NCBI RefSeq assembly: GCF_963678975.1
Contig: NC_089278.1
Location: 10,629,479 to 10,693,478 of the forward strand
Length of the DNA: 64,000 nucleotides
Origin: Dysidea avara
Taxonomy: Eukaryota; Porifera; Demospongiae; Dictyoceratida; Dysideidae
Direction of reading: 5' to 3'
Of the stretch, positions 1-13,068 are shown piece by piece. The notes beneath the pieces are model-generated. The model searched no databases, was not told where the DNA came from, and saw nothing but the letters and a program-made list of their open reading frames with translations. Both the position numbers and the translations under genes were made by a program. Each line of letters opens with the position of its first letter. The first letter of the stretch is position 1.

Positions 1-623
1 ATTTTATAGTATTTATTGAAGGGTGATATGATGAGAGTTACACTGTATGTGAGTTGAAGTTACATATACAGTCATTTATGGGCAAATTCTTTGACTGGCT
101 GCTATACGTGACTGCTTAATACAGACCACAATGAGTACATTGGTATGGGAAAATATAAGGAAAATCGTGACAATGGTTGTCCAAAAGTGATCGGTTAATA
201 GAGATAACCATTAACACAGGTTCCACTGTATTTACTTATTCACAAGGTTTCTGGCCAAATTCAGCTTATGCCATCCCCAGTCTCAATGGCAGATCCAGCA
301 TTGGGTATCTGGGACAAATGTCCCCCCTCCACACACACACACACACACTCCAGTGGTGGATACAGGGGGTATATATATATACACAAAGATCGAGATACTC
401 TAATAATAGAGCAGTCACTTATTGTCAGTAGGCTATGACCTTCTTTTTGTCTCACCTTACCAAAACAGACAATGTAGTGTCATACCATTTCACTTTAACC
501 CCCCTTTCCAAAAGTCTGGACCTGCCCCCGAGTCTGGTATAATCAATTGTGTTACCAAGTAGGTGTAAAATGCTACATAAAGGTTGTGTTCCCATCTCCC
601 TCAAGGTCTCCCTTCACTATGTA

Positions 624-841
624 CAGTGGAACCTTGATTAGCTGAACTAATTGGGGAAAAGGTGTTCATATAATCGAATAGTACATAAAATCGAATATCC
701 ATGCATTTATATACAGAGCTTTCTCAACTACTCTAATAAAGCATATACCTGTGGACAAATAACTCTAATTGAGCAGTCGATTTGGTGTTTGGATAATCGA
801 GTGTTTGGTTAATCAGCGTTCGAATAATCGAGGTTCCACTG
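624..841. mobile_element. Pogo/Tc1-like MITE with TA target duplication
   Basis: A 218-bp element with terminal inverted repeats of the form CAGTGGAACCTTGATTA, ending AATCGAGGTTCCACTG, flanked by TA on both sides. There is no coding capacity. Internal 'ATAATCGA' repeats resemble the ends, so it is mostly inverted repeat. It is shared with arm B (11197-11418) and therefore predates the segmental duplication. Pogo/Tigger-type assignment rests on the CAGTG-AACCTC terminus and the TA duplication. Confidence 0.75.
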
Positions 842-1983
842 TATACAGCAAATCAGCTTTTTGTACATCATGAAGGATTGCACCCAGAAATGGAGTCAAA
901 TATACCTATGCGCTGGCATGGTGTACAATATAGTGATTCCATGTAAAAGATACCATAATTATTTATTAGACATGTGTGCCAAACCATAAATAATATATAC
1001 CTCCAGACACATATATTATCTATGGCCAAACAGATAGCATGATTCTTACAAGAGTCTCCAAAAATTATAAGCACATGTACTTAACAACCCAACTCTACAG
1101 TATGTTATTTGGGCATCAGCCAGGTTAAAATGCTACTTTTGGGCTCAACTTGAGAAAGAATGAACAATATATATGTCTATTTGTTGATATAAACATTGCG
1201 GGACTCTTCTATCATACCTACCAGAGATTCTTCTATCATACTTACCAAAATGTCAAAATCCTTGTGCCCACACAATTTTTGTGAGCACTGATCAAATCAA
1301 CATGAACACTACTCTTTTCCCTACTCCTGACAATGTGGTCACACTTCTAGAGGTCCTTCAATTATAGAAAAATTGTCGATGGTGGCTGGAAATTAATTTC
1401 AGCAATGTGGAAATTTAATCAGAAATCTGGAAACTTTGATGGAAATGTGGAAATTTAACTTGAAATATTCCCAATGTCAAACAAGAGTTCAGTGGTAGAA
1501 TAGTTGAGTGAGGTATGTAATTGTAAGGTTGTAATAAATAGTTCAGTTCATGCACCTGTTACAGCATAGCATGGTTTGAAACCAGACTCGCCACCTGTAC
1601 CGAGCACACTGGGTACTGTTAGTGGAGTAATTGATACTGTATGAGACATTTCTCCTGGTAAACCATTCAACCCTAGTTCTAAACCGCTTTGCTCACCACT
1701 TTGACAGGAGTTGAAAGGTCGGAAATATATTTGTAATTTATTTCAAAATTGCTGGATGTACATTACACAAATTGTACATAACTGCACTTCGCTTTTTTAT
1801 GTGGTAATTTACTTGGAAATTTGGTTCAAATTTTGTACAGTGAACACATTTAGAAAGACAGTTTCAACAAACCTCAGGCAAAGTAAATTCATTCTCCAAT
1901 AGCATGCGTACCCTGCGAATATGAAACTACTGTGACATTAGGTACATGTTACCACAAGGCTAGGGGTAGTCACTACCAATAGT
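842..1983. other. Intergenic or intronic stretch without recognised genes
   Basis: No coding similarity or exon-like ORF with splice signals could be found here. The sequence is duplicated at about 11420-12516. It probably belongs to intron 1 of fucosidase copy 1, because exon 1 ends at 2305 and the following exons must lie left of the window. Confidence 0.6.
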
Positions 1984-2167
1984 CATCTGCAACCAGGATA
2001 AAAATCAAACAATCAAGGGTTAAATTAGCACTGAATCAAGCGATCAAGATGTCTTAGAAAGTGTTGAAACGAGTAGTATGTGCTAAATTATCAAGCAATC
2101 AAGGCTGTTTTTAAGGCGAACAAGGTATATTGTCGTCGATCAAAAACCTTGATCCTGGTCGCAGATG
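1984..2167. mobile_element. Short MITE with CATCTGCGACCAGGAT ends
   Basis: A roughly 184-bp element bounded by inverted termini (CATCTGCAACCAGGAT on the left, ATCCTGGTCGCAGATGG on the right). Internal ATCAAG/ATCAAGCAATCAAG repeats face each other. It is present in both duplication arms (second copy at 12517-12714). No ORF. Superfamily not determined. Confidence 0.55.
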
Positions 2168-2304
2168 GCTCTACAGGACTATTCCACCCTTGTACCACTG
2201 CATTGAGTGATACCGTACCATTATCTTGACCATTATACTCCCTGTAATGTTTTACACCACACTACTAAAGCGAATATACAGTAACCACTTATTTCTTTAC
2301 TTAC

Positions 2305-2642
2305 TTAGCACCTGCTTCTGAGAATAGTTTAGCCCATGCAACAGGATCAAACAATTCCGCATGGAACATTGGGGCAAACTCAGGATACGAAAATCCTGGT
2401 GGGTAATTCTCTGTCATAAAATCCACGAAGGCTTTCTGTGGTTTGGCTCCTTGCCACTGCTCCCAGAACCACTCATTTCCAAAGCTGGGAACACTATATA
2501 CTCCCCAGTGAAGGAAGATTCCAAATTTTGCTTCGTCGTACCACGATGGCAATGGTCTAGCATCCAGAGACGCCCAATTTGGTTCATAATCAGCAGTCAC
2601 CGTCCCAACAACTAAAAGTGTCACCAACCAACTCGCCATCAT
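2305..2642 (-). CDS. Alpha-L-fucosidase copy 1, first coding exon only (GH29)
   Basis: Minus-strand first exon of a lysosomal-type alpha-L-fucosidase, a retaining glycosidase that removes terminal alpha-L-fucose from glycoconjugates. It encodes 112 complete residues plus two bases of the next codon. A hydrophobic signal peptide (about residues 1-17) is followed by the GH29 start region with motifs [28 protein letters not shown] and [10 protein letters not shown]. It ends at a GTAAGT donor (intron from 2304), phase 2, exactly as in copy 3. Two in-frame ATGs open the exon (2642 and 2639). The remaining exons would lie to the left, outside the window; the exons at 4.8-8.7 kb are upstream of this exon on the minus strand and cannot belong to it. 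No lesion is seen, so it may be the first exon of a working gene. Confidence 0.88.
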
Positions 2643-2693
2643 GCACCTTAATTAGCCCTCGCCTTAGCCACCGCACTAATCACACCAGCTCAA

Positions 2694-2701
2694 TCACATG
2701 A
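2694..2701. promoter_or_regulatory. E-box-like TCACATGA upstream of fucosidase copy 1
   Basis: TCACATGA lies 52 bp upstream of the first ATG of fucosidase copy 1. An equivalent motif sits at almost the same distance in copies 2 and 3 (13811-13818 and 38351-38358). It resembles the CLEAR/E-box core CACGTG bound by MiT/TFE regulators of lysosomal genes in animals; binding here is inference. Confidence 0.4.
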
Positions 2702-2770
2702 TAATTTATAGGTATTGCATAACCGACATTCCAACTCCTTACCCATCAACTGACCGCAGCCAATAATATA

Positions 2771-3542
2771 CCGTACGCAAGGAAATTTTGACGTCAAAAA
2801 ATTTGACGAATTCAGACTTCAGCAGATTTGACGAATAAAATGTTGATGAAAACGAAGAAATTGTAGCCAAAACCTGTACTTTTAAGGGCGCTTATAAACA
2901 TTTGACGAATAGATGAATTTCATAATAAGGAATTTTAAACCGTTGCCCCTAGCAACCTGAATTTACATTATTTTGTATGTGTGAATGTCAAAAGTAACAT
3001 CGCCAATTTTTGAAAGGGTAGCATATATAGGTCATGAGATATGACATTTTAAAGTTTGCAGTTTTCCCATACATTATCTATGAGAGGGGGTGACAGTTGC
3101 CCCTTCTGGGCAATCACATGGATAATGTATGAGAAAACCACAAATTTCAAAATGTCATATCTCATGATTTATATACTCCATCACTTTAAAATTTGGAGAG
3201 GTTAATTGTGAGATTCACAGCTACTTAAATTGAAAAATGATATTAATTGAATTTGTTGTTTTCCCACAGATTATTTATGTGATTGCCCAGAAGGGGCAAC
3301 TGTTACCCCGTCTCATAAACAATGTATGGAAAAATGACAAACTTTAAAATGTTGCATCTCACGACCTATATAATATGCTATCATTTTAAAATTTGGAGAT
3401 GTTACTATAGACATTTACCCCTACAAATATTGCAAAATTCAGGTTGCTAGGGGCAACTTTAGTTATTATGAAATTCATCCATTAAACCGATTCGTCAAAT
3501 TCATCAATTTTTTTTTTGACGTCAAAATTTCCTTGCATACGG
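2771..3542. mobile_element. 772-bp TIR element, private to duplication arm A
   Basis: Inverted termini read CCGTACGCAAGGAAATTTTG on the left and CAAAATTTCCTTGCATACGG on the right, followed inward by GACGTCAAAA. The flanks carry TAATATA on both sides, a likely 7-8 bp target duplication. Inside, 'GCAACCTGAATTT' and the 'GGGGCAACTGT' blocks are arranged as a long imperfect palindrome. No coding region. The matching site in arm B (about 13895) lacks it. A related fragment lies at about 43360-43655 inside intron 1 of the MRH gene. Confidence 0.75.
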
Positions 3543-3959
3543 TAATATAGTTAATAGCTTAATAATATCCTCTATGTGACTATGTCAGTAGCTACAATAT
3601 TTTGAGAGTGCAATGAGTCTCATGCTCAGACTGCTTTTCTTTCCTTTGCCCCGACAAATAAGAAAGAAGGTCTTGAGACACAATTAAGGCTACTGGTAGT
3701 GCATCCATAAGGTTGATAGTGAACGCTATTCAATCTATCTCCATACTGTCACACATTTCAACAAATTAGCTACTGTCGGTGGTAATTAAAAAGACTTTGT
3801 AAAATATAAAGAAAGAAATGTATAACAGCACTGAGCACTTCAGTTTCTGCTTGGATATACAGCAGGATATCATCAATTGCAGGCCTACCCTTACCCCCCT
3901 CCCTCCAAAAAAATTACATACTGTGTGGTCCACATCAGTAAGGTTCAATTTAATTTTAA

Positions 3960-4378
3960 AATCATGTTAATTTTTGTTTTCAGTATATATATATATATAT
4001 ATATATTTTTCCTGGGGCCCTTGCCACCACCCCCAGCACTAGGTATTAAAGTGCTGGACAGCTGGAAAAAACAGTGATCAAACAAGGCCACCAGACTCCA
4101 AGCGACTCTCAGAGTAGGCCAGATCAATGTTGATGGACTGCAATTTGAAGAGCGATGACCCCTCAAACACATCACTGAAGACCCTAGCAAAGCCTTCATC
4201 GCAGCCAGAATAGGCATTTGCTGTAATTTATGCTATGCTTCTCAGCCAACATAGAGGCAAGCTTCCTAAAAACAGTTGTAGCAGTGGGTCCCATGCCACC
4301 AGTAGCTGCAAACACCAATGGTGAAAAGCAAGCTCTCTCAACCTCACTAACATGCTCATCATATGCCCATCGTTTTTT
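3960..4378 (-). mobile_element. 5'-truncated LINE insertion with reverse-transcriptase C-terminal remnant
   Basis: Minus-strand reading gives a degenerate protein with the string LVFAATGGMGPTATTVF, then KLASMLAEKH and NYSKCLFWLR. This resembles the C-terminal end of reverse transcriptases common in invertebrate retroelements. A second, better-preserved copy lies at 52130-52500. The element is missing from arm B, where the flanks join around 16130, so it is a private insertion. A (TA)n run at 3983-4004 lies on its 3' side, as in LINEs with microsatellite tails. Frameshifts and a deletion interrupt the reading frame. Confidence 0.6.
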
Positions 4379-5879
4379 TTGTTAGCAGCTTTTTATGAAC
4401 TCTATGTTAGAATGCAGCATGATAGCATCACATCAGTGCATGTATTGTAGTGTACATATAGCTATGTGTTCACTTGAACACATAGCTAAGTTACCAATAG
4501 CTCATAAGCTGTAAATTTCAAAATTACACCATTTGGTAGCCAATGAAAATTCACACAAAATGGGCATGAAAACACCTTTTTGTGTAATAAGACCAAAGCT
4601 GTAAATTCCGCTATATTGAACACATTTTTGTTCGCCCACTGGCTGGCTAACAAGTATTCATCTTTTAAAAAAATACAATGTTGACAGTATTTCAGTACAG
4701 AAAGTATCAGTCAGTTTAGCTGAGCCACAACTGCTATCATTGTGATAAATACAATGATATTTAATGGCATTATACAGGTAATCCTACAGTTCTAGTGCAA
4801 TGATTATATAGCAAAACTGTAAACGGTTATTTTAAAACATTCTGTTGCTTCCTGTTCCAGTTATCAAGCGGAGGACGAGCCATCGCAGATTCTAGTTTCA
4901 GGGTCCAAGCCCACTGCAGTGGTGTGTTGGGTGGAAGGCAGGGAAGGGTGGCATTGATGCCTTCATTGCCATCTTGCCAGCTAATCTTAATACTTCCAGT
5001 ATATCCCAATAGCGTTGCCACAGTTTGGTTGGTAGCCATTACATCACCCAGTTGTAGGATGAAGTTGTCAGGCCAGGCCAAAAAGATAGCATACACTATT
5101 TTCCCAGTAGAATCCATAGTATACCTATAGCAGTATTCAGTGAATACCAAATAATGACAGTGGTAACTAACCAAGCATCTTTGTTTATAGAATCATTCTG
5201 ACGTTTCCATGGCTTTGAGCCATAAATGGCTTCACCATTAATCTTCAGCCATGATCCTGACAAGAGTTGTTAATATATAGTGGAGAGGACTTATGGTAAC
5301 AATGTGATTACATTAAGGTATTGATGTAGCATTGTAGACTATGTTGTATTTGGGTAGCTAGTAGGTGTTGTATACTGGTCATGTGGTCAGCTAGTACATT
5401 TACCCTGTTCTGCAAGTTGCTGCACACTTCAGGAACAGATTCAGTGGAGGCAACCTTCAGATTGTTATTGTGGCATAAAATGGCGGCCATGTGCTGCTTA
5501 GTTTGGCCTCTAGGCTTGAGAATGTGAGGCAGGCATTGAGGCAGCAGACAAAATTTCGAGTTTTGGTGATTTAAAAAAATCTTTATCCAGAGTGTTTTCT
5601 TGTTTTCAATGCTGTATTTCATGCTAGATGGACTAATATTATTCCACAAAGGTGAGTTTTGTCGTGTAATATTTCTCTAGGATCATTTTTAAAGGCAGCA
5701 AAATTGGCGGCATGCGTCACTTTTGGGTGATCCCCACTTATACACTACTACCATACTGTTTGATGAAGCCAACATGTATTAGAATCAACACCTTGCTCTG
5801 TCAGCGAGAAGGAATGGGACACAAAGGAGGACAAAAGTAAATCTATGATGTGCGTATTGTATGTGCCGTAGTATGCCAA

Positions 5880-6180
5880 AAGGCCACATATTGCATCAAA
5901 ATGGTGCCTGACTTATTTTTTCGTCTGAACATGTGCCTAACAATTAAGTACCATTAAAAAAACTATATTGACCAGAAACCAGCCTCACAATACCTTCATA
6001 GTGCCGTAAGATAGAAAATTAAGCCCAAAAGTGTCTTCAGAGTGGCCAAAAGTACTTCCGATGGAATTAAAAATGTAACAGAATTTTCTACTCACTAACT
6101 AACTACTTGCCTGCCTACTATACCTGCTTCATGCAGACAAACGTACCTCAGTAAATGGCTAAGGTTACAGACTTGATTTA
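5880..6180. repeat. Dispersed repeat ('AATTTTCTACT...GCCTGCCT...GGCTAAGGTTACAG' family)
   Basis: Shares the ordered blocks 'CCTCACAATACCTTCATAG', 'AAGTGTCTTCAGAGT', 'ACAGAATTTTCTACT', a GCCTGCC run and 'GGCTAAGGTTACAG' with copies at about 18180-18480, 56630-56830, 57372-57665 and 60046-60300. It lies in intron 7 of fucosidase copy 2. Orientation and element class are not resolved, and no ORF is conserved. Confidence 0.55.
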
Positions 6181-8698
6181 GATGCCACTTCACTGGTGGG
6201 ATTTGCCTTTTGGAGTTACGATGAGTGTAGGCCCTCTGCGTCTTGTCTCTTATCTTCAGTCAGGCTGCTTGCCTTCTTCTTCATCCAACAAAACCATATC
6301 AAGGATTAATTTCCAAATTAAAAATAAAGTAGGGATCTATGCAATAAAAAGTAGTGAAACAAGAGATGAATGATGGTATTACAACATAGCTTGGTGGAAA
6401 GTCCCTACTTTGGCACATTAGCCTACTTCATTTTAAATTTAAAAAAATACTAGTTATAATGTAAATTGTCCATATTTTCCAGGTGCGCTTCTCATAATGT
6501 TCTTTGTTTGTAATGTTGTGAACATATCTGAAAACAAAGTGTGAGAAGTGCAAATCCTAATACTGCACATCATTGGGAAGAATGGCATTAAATTAAATAG
6601 CCTACCGTATAGTGCCAAATTTCGTAGTGTACCATTTTTGTAATTTTGTAGTAATTCAGCAATTACATTTTTTTTGCTACTTATACACATGGTAACCTCT
6701 CACGCATTAAACTATACAAAATTGCTTGAAATTTGGTCTTTGGCATACTCAAGTTACACAGTCATTCACATTGGATAGAATGCGTAAAGAACATCTGCCA
6801 ACAATCACTTGTCATAGTAGAAGGCACGGTCCATACACTGACAGTTATGGATTCATTTTGGTATGACACAACCATATAGTAATTGGTGCCTTATCTTACG
6901 CCTGAAGAAGAGGACAAAAAGAATAGAATACAACTTCATAATGCCTGAACTGTGCAGTTCCTGATTACCTGTCAGCTATCAAAAGCAAAGTTGGTGCCAT
7001 TAGCCACTTTTCATTCAAGTACACTTGTCTGAAGGTGTCCAAGCCAGTTATTTAGTCAGTAGAAAATTAGGAAAGATTTTGAAGCTACATACAAACCTAT
7101 ATAACAAAGTTGGATCATTTTTAGGCTTGATTATATATACTCTCTAACACAAACAGGCTTAGGGTAGACACAACTTGATGGCAAAAAATGCACTGTAAGA
7201 TACTTAGAAGATAGAAATAGAAAAGCATTTTGACAGTGGAAAAAGTATTTATAGCTTCCATAAGTATAGACATGAAGCTAATCGTAACACTGCATTTTAG
7301 AGTCATAAATGCTTTCATAATCCAAAAACCACCTATTCTGGGCAGTAAGGGTGCACCACGCTAAGGGTGCCTCATGCTGATACTTTACTATTAACAATAC
7401 TGGAAACGCATTTAATTATATTTGATGGAAATTGTGCAAGGTTGATGATGCCACTGTCACTCACCCATTTGTAGAAGTCTCTCCTCAAAGATAGGCATTA
7501 TTCTCCCATCGTGATTAGGGCCCACATTCATCAACATATTGCCACCAGTACTGAAAAATATGAGCGATAAGTATTTATACACATAAAGTGACATTCTTTC
7601 ACATTTTTCTGTAATGCATTTGTGCACACATCACATGCATGCACACACACACAGACATACCTTACAGTACTAACTAACTGATTTAACAACTCTTCAATAG
7701 AGAGATATCCACTAATATTGGTATTACGAATGTATCCCCAGGAAGTTCTTTGCACTGTCATTGCATTCTCGTACTTGTGATTGTATAGCTTACCTTATAA
7801 ATACAATAATAAATGATATGACAACTCTCAGGAGTACAACACTCACCAGGATTAAACCTATCATGACAGGTGAAGTACCCACCATGGGTACAATGGTCTC
7901 CTGAACCCCAACGATCATTAACAACCACTGTATCCTTCACTGGACTACATGAAAAATAAATTAAATTCATAAGTATCCAGTGTAAGAAATAAACAGTATG
8001 CTGTACCTTTCATTGTAGAGCCATGCTAAAAACTCAGTGCTATTCCAGTAAGTACTATTAGCCCCCCAGTCTCCATCTGACCATATCACTTCAGGATGAT
8101 AGCCATTTACTATCTCATACAATTGTGGAAGCATAACATCCTGTGGTATATAGTCCAATATGTATGTGAAACAAATGACAGACCCTCTTTGTATCATATC
8201 ATTATCAATAGAAATTGCTTTTTGGTGATTATCCTATTGTGCCTCTGTAGACATTCCATATACAAATTAGCTTATCTTGAATGGAACTGGCTATTTTACT
8301 TTTATAAGTTTTTGACAAATACTAAGGGTCCAAGATAACAGATTGTAGTCTAAATGCTGGAGGATATTAAAATTAATGATGTACTGTAACCCAAAGGGTC
8401 TATGACAAACCCTACTGATACATATTCTTGTGTTGTGAACTTGTTTGCCTTATCCTTAAGGTACAGTGGATGGAACCATTCAAATAATGAATAATACAGT
8501 CCAAAATGAATGTTAGTGTTATTGCGTATAGCAGCTGCAAGATCACCTATAAATACCAGTTAAATATTAACACATGATTGCAACTACTATACACTAACCA
8601 ACAAGGTCCCTATGTGGGCCAGTGTCCATACTATTCCAGTTCCATGAGTACTTGGATGGCCAATTGGTGAACTCCTCATGATGTTTGCTGGTCAATAC

Positions 8699-10601
8699 TA
8701 ATTTTTCAGACAAAGAATGTGATTACTTTAATTGGGCATCGACAAAGTATACAGAGAGACAATGTAAGTTACACAGTGAAGTTTGAAGCATGAAACAGAC
8801 ATGCATACCATTTTGGGTGGTCTGTCCCCAGGACAAATTTCAACCATTCTCACAGTGTAGTTAGAGTAGTGGTGGTAGTTCTGAGACACTTAACTTCACA
8901 GCATTGCTATCACCTAAAACTGTTACCTGAGATGCTGTGCTTGTAAGTTGTCTATTTCATATTTGATTATGGTAAAGGTTATATGGAAAGGGTAGAAGGG
9001 ACTCTGTAGATAGATAAAACAGTTTAATTGACTTTGTATATACACTTCATGTCTTCGTACAAGACAGTTTTCCTATATGATATAGCAAGTTTAAGGAGTT
9101 ATATTATTCCCGAATTAGATTTGTGGTTGACTTATATGATCACCATTTATGATGATCTGAATAGGTTGTTATCCATTTACTCCGAAATCTGCAGGATTTA
9201 ACACACTATATATGCTATGCAACCCATATTACCCCCTGCTCCGTAATACCAGTATCGATCTACTTTAAGTAGTTACTTTAAGATGTCACTGTTCTACAAG
9301 AGTGGTTGAATGCTCTATTAGAGTTATCTCGATCTTTTGTTACAAGCACATATATCTGGACAATGGTTGGTGGCTTTATTTCTTTCCCTAGTTGTTGATT
9401 TTTCTTGAAACATATTAACATTAAGTTTAGACCCATCTGAAGGATGATGGTGCTACAAGACTAGACTACGATTTCCAATCAACTGATGGATGTGGCCTGA
9501 CATATATAATTACAGTGTACATGCAGTTTTACTAATCCTGCATACTCACATCATTTCGGTATATAAACAAGTAAGGGTTATACTTCAAGGACAGAATTAG
9601 GGTTAAAGCATCTTTACAATGCATACTAGGCACATGTCAGGCCTCAAAAAATCTGGGAAAAATCAAGCAGTGAAGTAAGTTGCCATATTCTTGTGCCAGA
9701 CTGGAGACACCAGACATCAACTGAATTCAGATTGAATAAGTGAGTAATTTACCTGCAACTAAGACATCCAGTTTCACAATGAAGACAAAATGCATATAGA
9801 TCTAGTTACTGCAGGCTTTTCAAGGCTTAAAACAGGCTAAAATGAGAGGATTTACAGTATAGGTCTATATTCAACACCACATAACTGTATAGCAACTTAT
9901 AGGGGTTATCCAGGGTTCTGTCAACCCCCCGGACCATTGGTACACTGGGCTTGCCACTGAACTTGGAAAAAGTAGTCAACAAAAAGAGACCACGTAAGTC
10001 TGACTTTGGAAATTGGCTGTGAAATCTAAATGTACAAAGTTATATCTAGTGTGGTCTGCTTATGTTGACTGCATTTTCCAAGTCCAATGGTAAACTACAC
10101 AAACTGTCTGAGGACATGATGGAGCTTTGGGAATGGTTTTATGGTAATTCAAACCATTCCATAGAACCATTTAATGGTTCATTTGTGAGGAAAACAACCA
10201 CTCTGTGGTTTGCTTAGTATGCAGACAAGTCTATATATTTTGAAGCATACTAATCTGCTGCTGAGCAGTAACTTTGCAATGCCAAGGGCCATTGCATAAT
10301 CCTGCCAGTGCCATTGGCTACTGAGAACACGTGGTATCCTCAAGTCTAGACACAACATGAGTGCTACTGTATCCACTAGTCCACAGGGTCGACTGCCTTG
10401 TAGTTGATTACTGTATAGTCTTGAATATTAGATTCCAGGCATGGAATGCCAGGTATAGCATGGTAATTAATTAAACAAGAGCATGCACTTTGTTAATAAT
10501 TTTAGTTTTGCTAACTAAGGTCCATTTGCCAATTTTTCCCTGTGCCAGGTGAGCTTGCTATGAATGTTGCCAATGGCCATTGAAAACTTGAAGCCAGATT
10601 G
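8699..10601. other. Start of duplication arm B: intron 1 of the chimeric fucosidase
   Basis: No gene is recognised. If the duplication is a simple head-to-tail event, this stretch is the second copy of sequence lying just left of the window (intron 1 of copy 1). It contains a fragment of the 'GAAGCATGAAACAGACATG' repeat at about 8755-8870, also seen at 40960-41080, 41840-42020 and 51405-51690, and a reverse copy of the 'CTCTAATAGAGCAGTCA' motif at about 9305-9345. Confidence 0.5.
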
Positions 10602-11196
10602 ATTTTATAGTATTCATTGAAGGGTGATATAATGAGAGTTGAAATTACACTGGAAGTTACATATACAGTCATTTATAGGTGAATTCTTTGACTAGCTGCC
10701 ATACGTGAAAGGTGACTGCTTAATACAGACCACAACAAGTACATTGGTATGGGAAAATATAAGGGAAATCATGACAATGGTTGTTCAAAAGTGATTACTT
10801 AACAGAGATAACCATTAACACAGGTTCCACTGTACTTACTTATTCACAAGGTTTCTGGCCAAATTCAGCTGATGCCATCCCCAGTCTCAATGGCAGATCC
10901 AGCATGGGGCAAATTCCCCCCACTGCAGTGGTGGATACAGGGGGTATATATACCAAGATCGAGATACTCTAATAGGGTAGTCACTTATTGTCAGCAGGCT
11001 ATGACCTTTTTATTGTCTCACCAAACCAAACAATGTAGTACCATGTCATTTCACTTTAACCCCCTTTCCAAAAGTCTGGATCTGCCCCTGAGTCTGGTAT
11101 AATCAATTGTGTGTGTTACCAGGTAGGTATAAAATGCTACATAAAGGTTGTGCAGGAGGTGTTCCCATCTCCCTCGAGGTCTCTCTTCACTATGTA

Positions 11197-11418
11197 CAGT
11201 GGAACCTCAATTATCTGAACTAATTGGGGAAAGGGTGTTCATATAATCGAATAGTACGTAAAATTGAACATCCATGCATTTATATGTACAAAACTTTGCT
11301 CAACTACTCTAATAAAGCATACACTTGTGGACAAAATAACTCTAATTGAGCAGTCGATTTGGTGTTTGGATAATTGGGTGTTCAGTTAATCGGTGTTCAG
11401 ATAATTGAGGTTCCAATG
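11197..11418. mobile_element. Pogo/Tc1-like MITE, arm B copy
   Basis: Second copy of the 624-841 element, with CAGTGGAACCTCAATTA at the left and a diverged right end (GAGGTTCCAATG), flanked by TA. Its presence at the equivalent place in both arms marks it as older than the duplication. Confidence 0.7.
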
Positions 11419-12516
11419 TATACAGCAAATCAGCCTTTTGTACATTATGAAGGATTTCACCCAGAAATGGAGTCAAATATGCTTATGCGCTGGCATGGTG
11501 TACAACATAGTGATTCCATGTTAAAGATACCATAATTATTTATTAGACATATGTGCCAAACAGATAGTGTGATTTTACAAAATTTTCTCCAAAAATTATA
11601 AGCACATGCGCTTAACAACCCGACTCTACAGTATGATAATTGGACATCAGCCAGGTTAAAACACTACTTTTGGGCTCAACTTGAGAAAGAATATAATATG
11701 ATATGTCTATTTGCTGATATAAACATTGTGGGACTCTTCTGTCATACCTACCAGAGATTCTTCTATCATACTTACCAAAATGTCAAAATCCTTGTGCCCA
11801 CACAATTTTTGTGAGCACTGATCAAATTAACGTGAACACTACTCCTTCCCTACTCCTGACAATGTGGTCATGCACACTTTGAGAGGTCCTTCACTTGTAG
11901 AAAAATTGTAGATGGTGGCTGGAAGTTAATTTCAGAAATGCGGAAATTTAATCAGAAATCTGGAAATTTAACTTGAAATATTTCCAATATCAAACAAGAG
12001 TTCAGTGGTACAATAGTTGAGTGAGGTATGTAATTTCTAAGGTGTAATAGTTCAGTTCATGTGCCAGCAGGTTTGTTACAGCATAGCATGGTTTGAAACC
12101 ACACCTACCACCTGCACCAAGCACACTGGGTACTGTTAGTGGAGTAATTGAAACTGTACGAGACATTTCTGCTGGTAAACCATTCAACCTTAGTTCTAAA
12201 CCACTTTGCTCGCCACTTTGACAGGAGTTGAAAGGTCAGAAATATATTTGTAATTTGTTTCAAAATTGCTGGATGAAATTGTAGATAAATGCGCTTTGCT
12301 TTTTCATAAAATGTGGTAATTTACTTGGAAATTTGGTTCAAATTTTGAAACTTTGTTGAATTTACAGTGAAGGACCCCTTGTCACATTTAGAAAGACAGT
12401 TTCAACAAACCTCAAGCAAAGTAAATTCATTCTCTAATAGCATGCATACCCTGTGAATATGAAACTACTGTGACATTAGGTATGTGTTACCACAAGGGGT
12501 AGTCACTACCATAGAA

Positions 12517-12714
12517 CATCTGCGACTGGGATCAAGTGATCGAGGGTTAAATTAGCACTGAATCAAGTGATCAAGACGTCTTAGAAAGTGTTGATTAAGC
12601 TAGCTTCCAAACAAAACAACAAGTATGTGCTAAATTATCAAGCAATCAAGGCTGTTTTTAAGGTGAACAAGGTATATTTTCGTTGATTAAAAACCTTAAT
12701 CCTGGTCGCAGATG
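12517..12714. mobile_element. Short MITE with CATCTGCGAC ends, arm B copy
   Basis: Counterpart of the element at 1984-2167, with the same inverted termini (CATCTGCGACTGGGATCAAG and TTAATCCTGGTCGCAGATGG). No coding content. Confidence 0.5.
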
Positions 12715-13068
12715 GTTCTACAGGAATATTGATATTGACCACCCCTTGTACCACTGAGTGATACCCTACCATTATATTGACCATTATACTCCCTGTAATG
12801 TTTTACACCACACTACTAAAGCGAATATACAGTAACCACTTATTTCTTTACTTACTTAGCACCTGCTTCTGAGAATAGTTTAGCCCATGCAACAGGATCA
12901 AACAATTCCGCATGGAACATTGGGGCAAACTCAGGATACGAAAATCCTGGTGGGTAATTCTCTGTCATAAAATCCACGAGGGCTTTCTGTGGTTTGGCTC
13001 CTTGCCACTGCTCCCAGAACCACTCACTTCCAAAGCTGGGAACACTATATACTTCCCAGTGAAGGAAG

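Larger units (their letters stand above)
1..8698. repeat. Left arm (A) of a tandem segmental duplication
   Basis: Sequence from base 1 onward is repeated, with many point differences and indels, from about 10602 onward. Positions 1-2770 match about 10602-13870, and 3600-8698 match about 14030-22058. Collinearity includes fucosidase exon 1, the pogo-like MITE, the 2-kb MITE and fucosidase exons 2-9. Homology stops abruptly at about 8698, inside fucosidase exon 2, so this is read as one end of the duplicated unit. The left end lies outside the window. Insertions private to one arm (2771-3542 and about 3960-4378 here; 13069-13626, 14117-14448, 17062-17624 and 20284-20933 in arm B) show events after or around the duplication. 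Confidence 0.85.

Noticed and set aside
2361-2615. Plus-strand open frame opposite fucosidase exon 1 (also 12912-13241 and 38021-38275)
   Set aside because: These are antisense shadows of the conserved exon; the minus strand carries the GH29 motifs and splice signals.
4827-8698. Treating exons 2-9 of copy 2 as the tail of copy 1
   Set aside because: On the minus strand the tail of copy 1 must lie below position 2305; exons at 4.8-8.7 kb are upstream of that exon 1.
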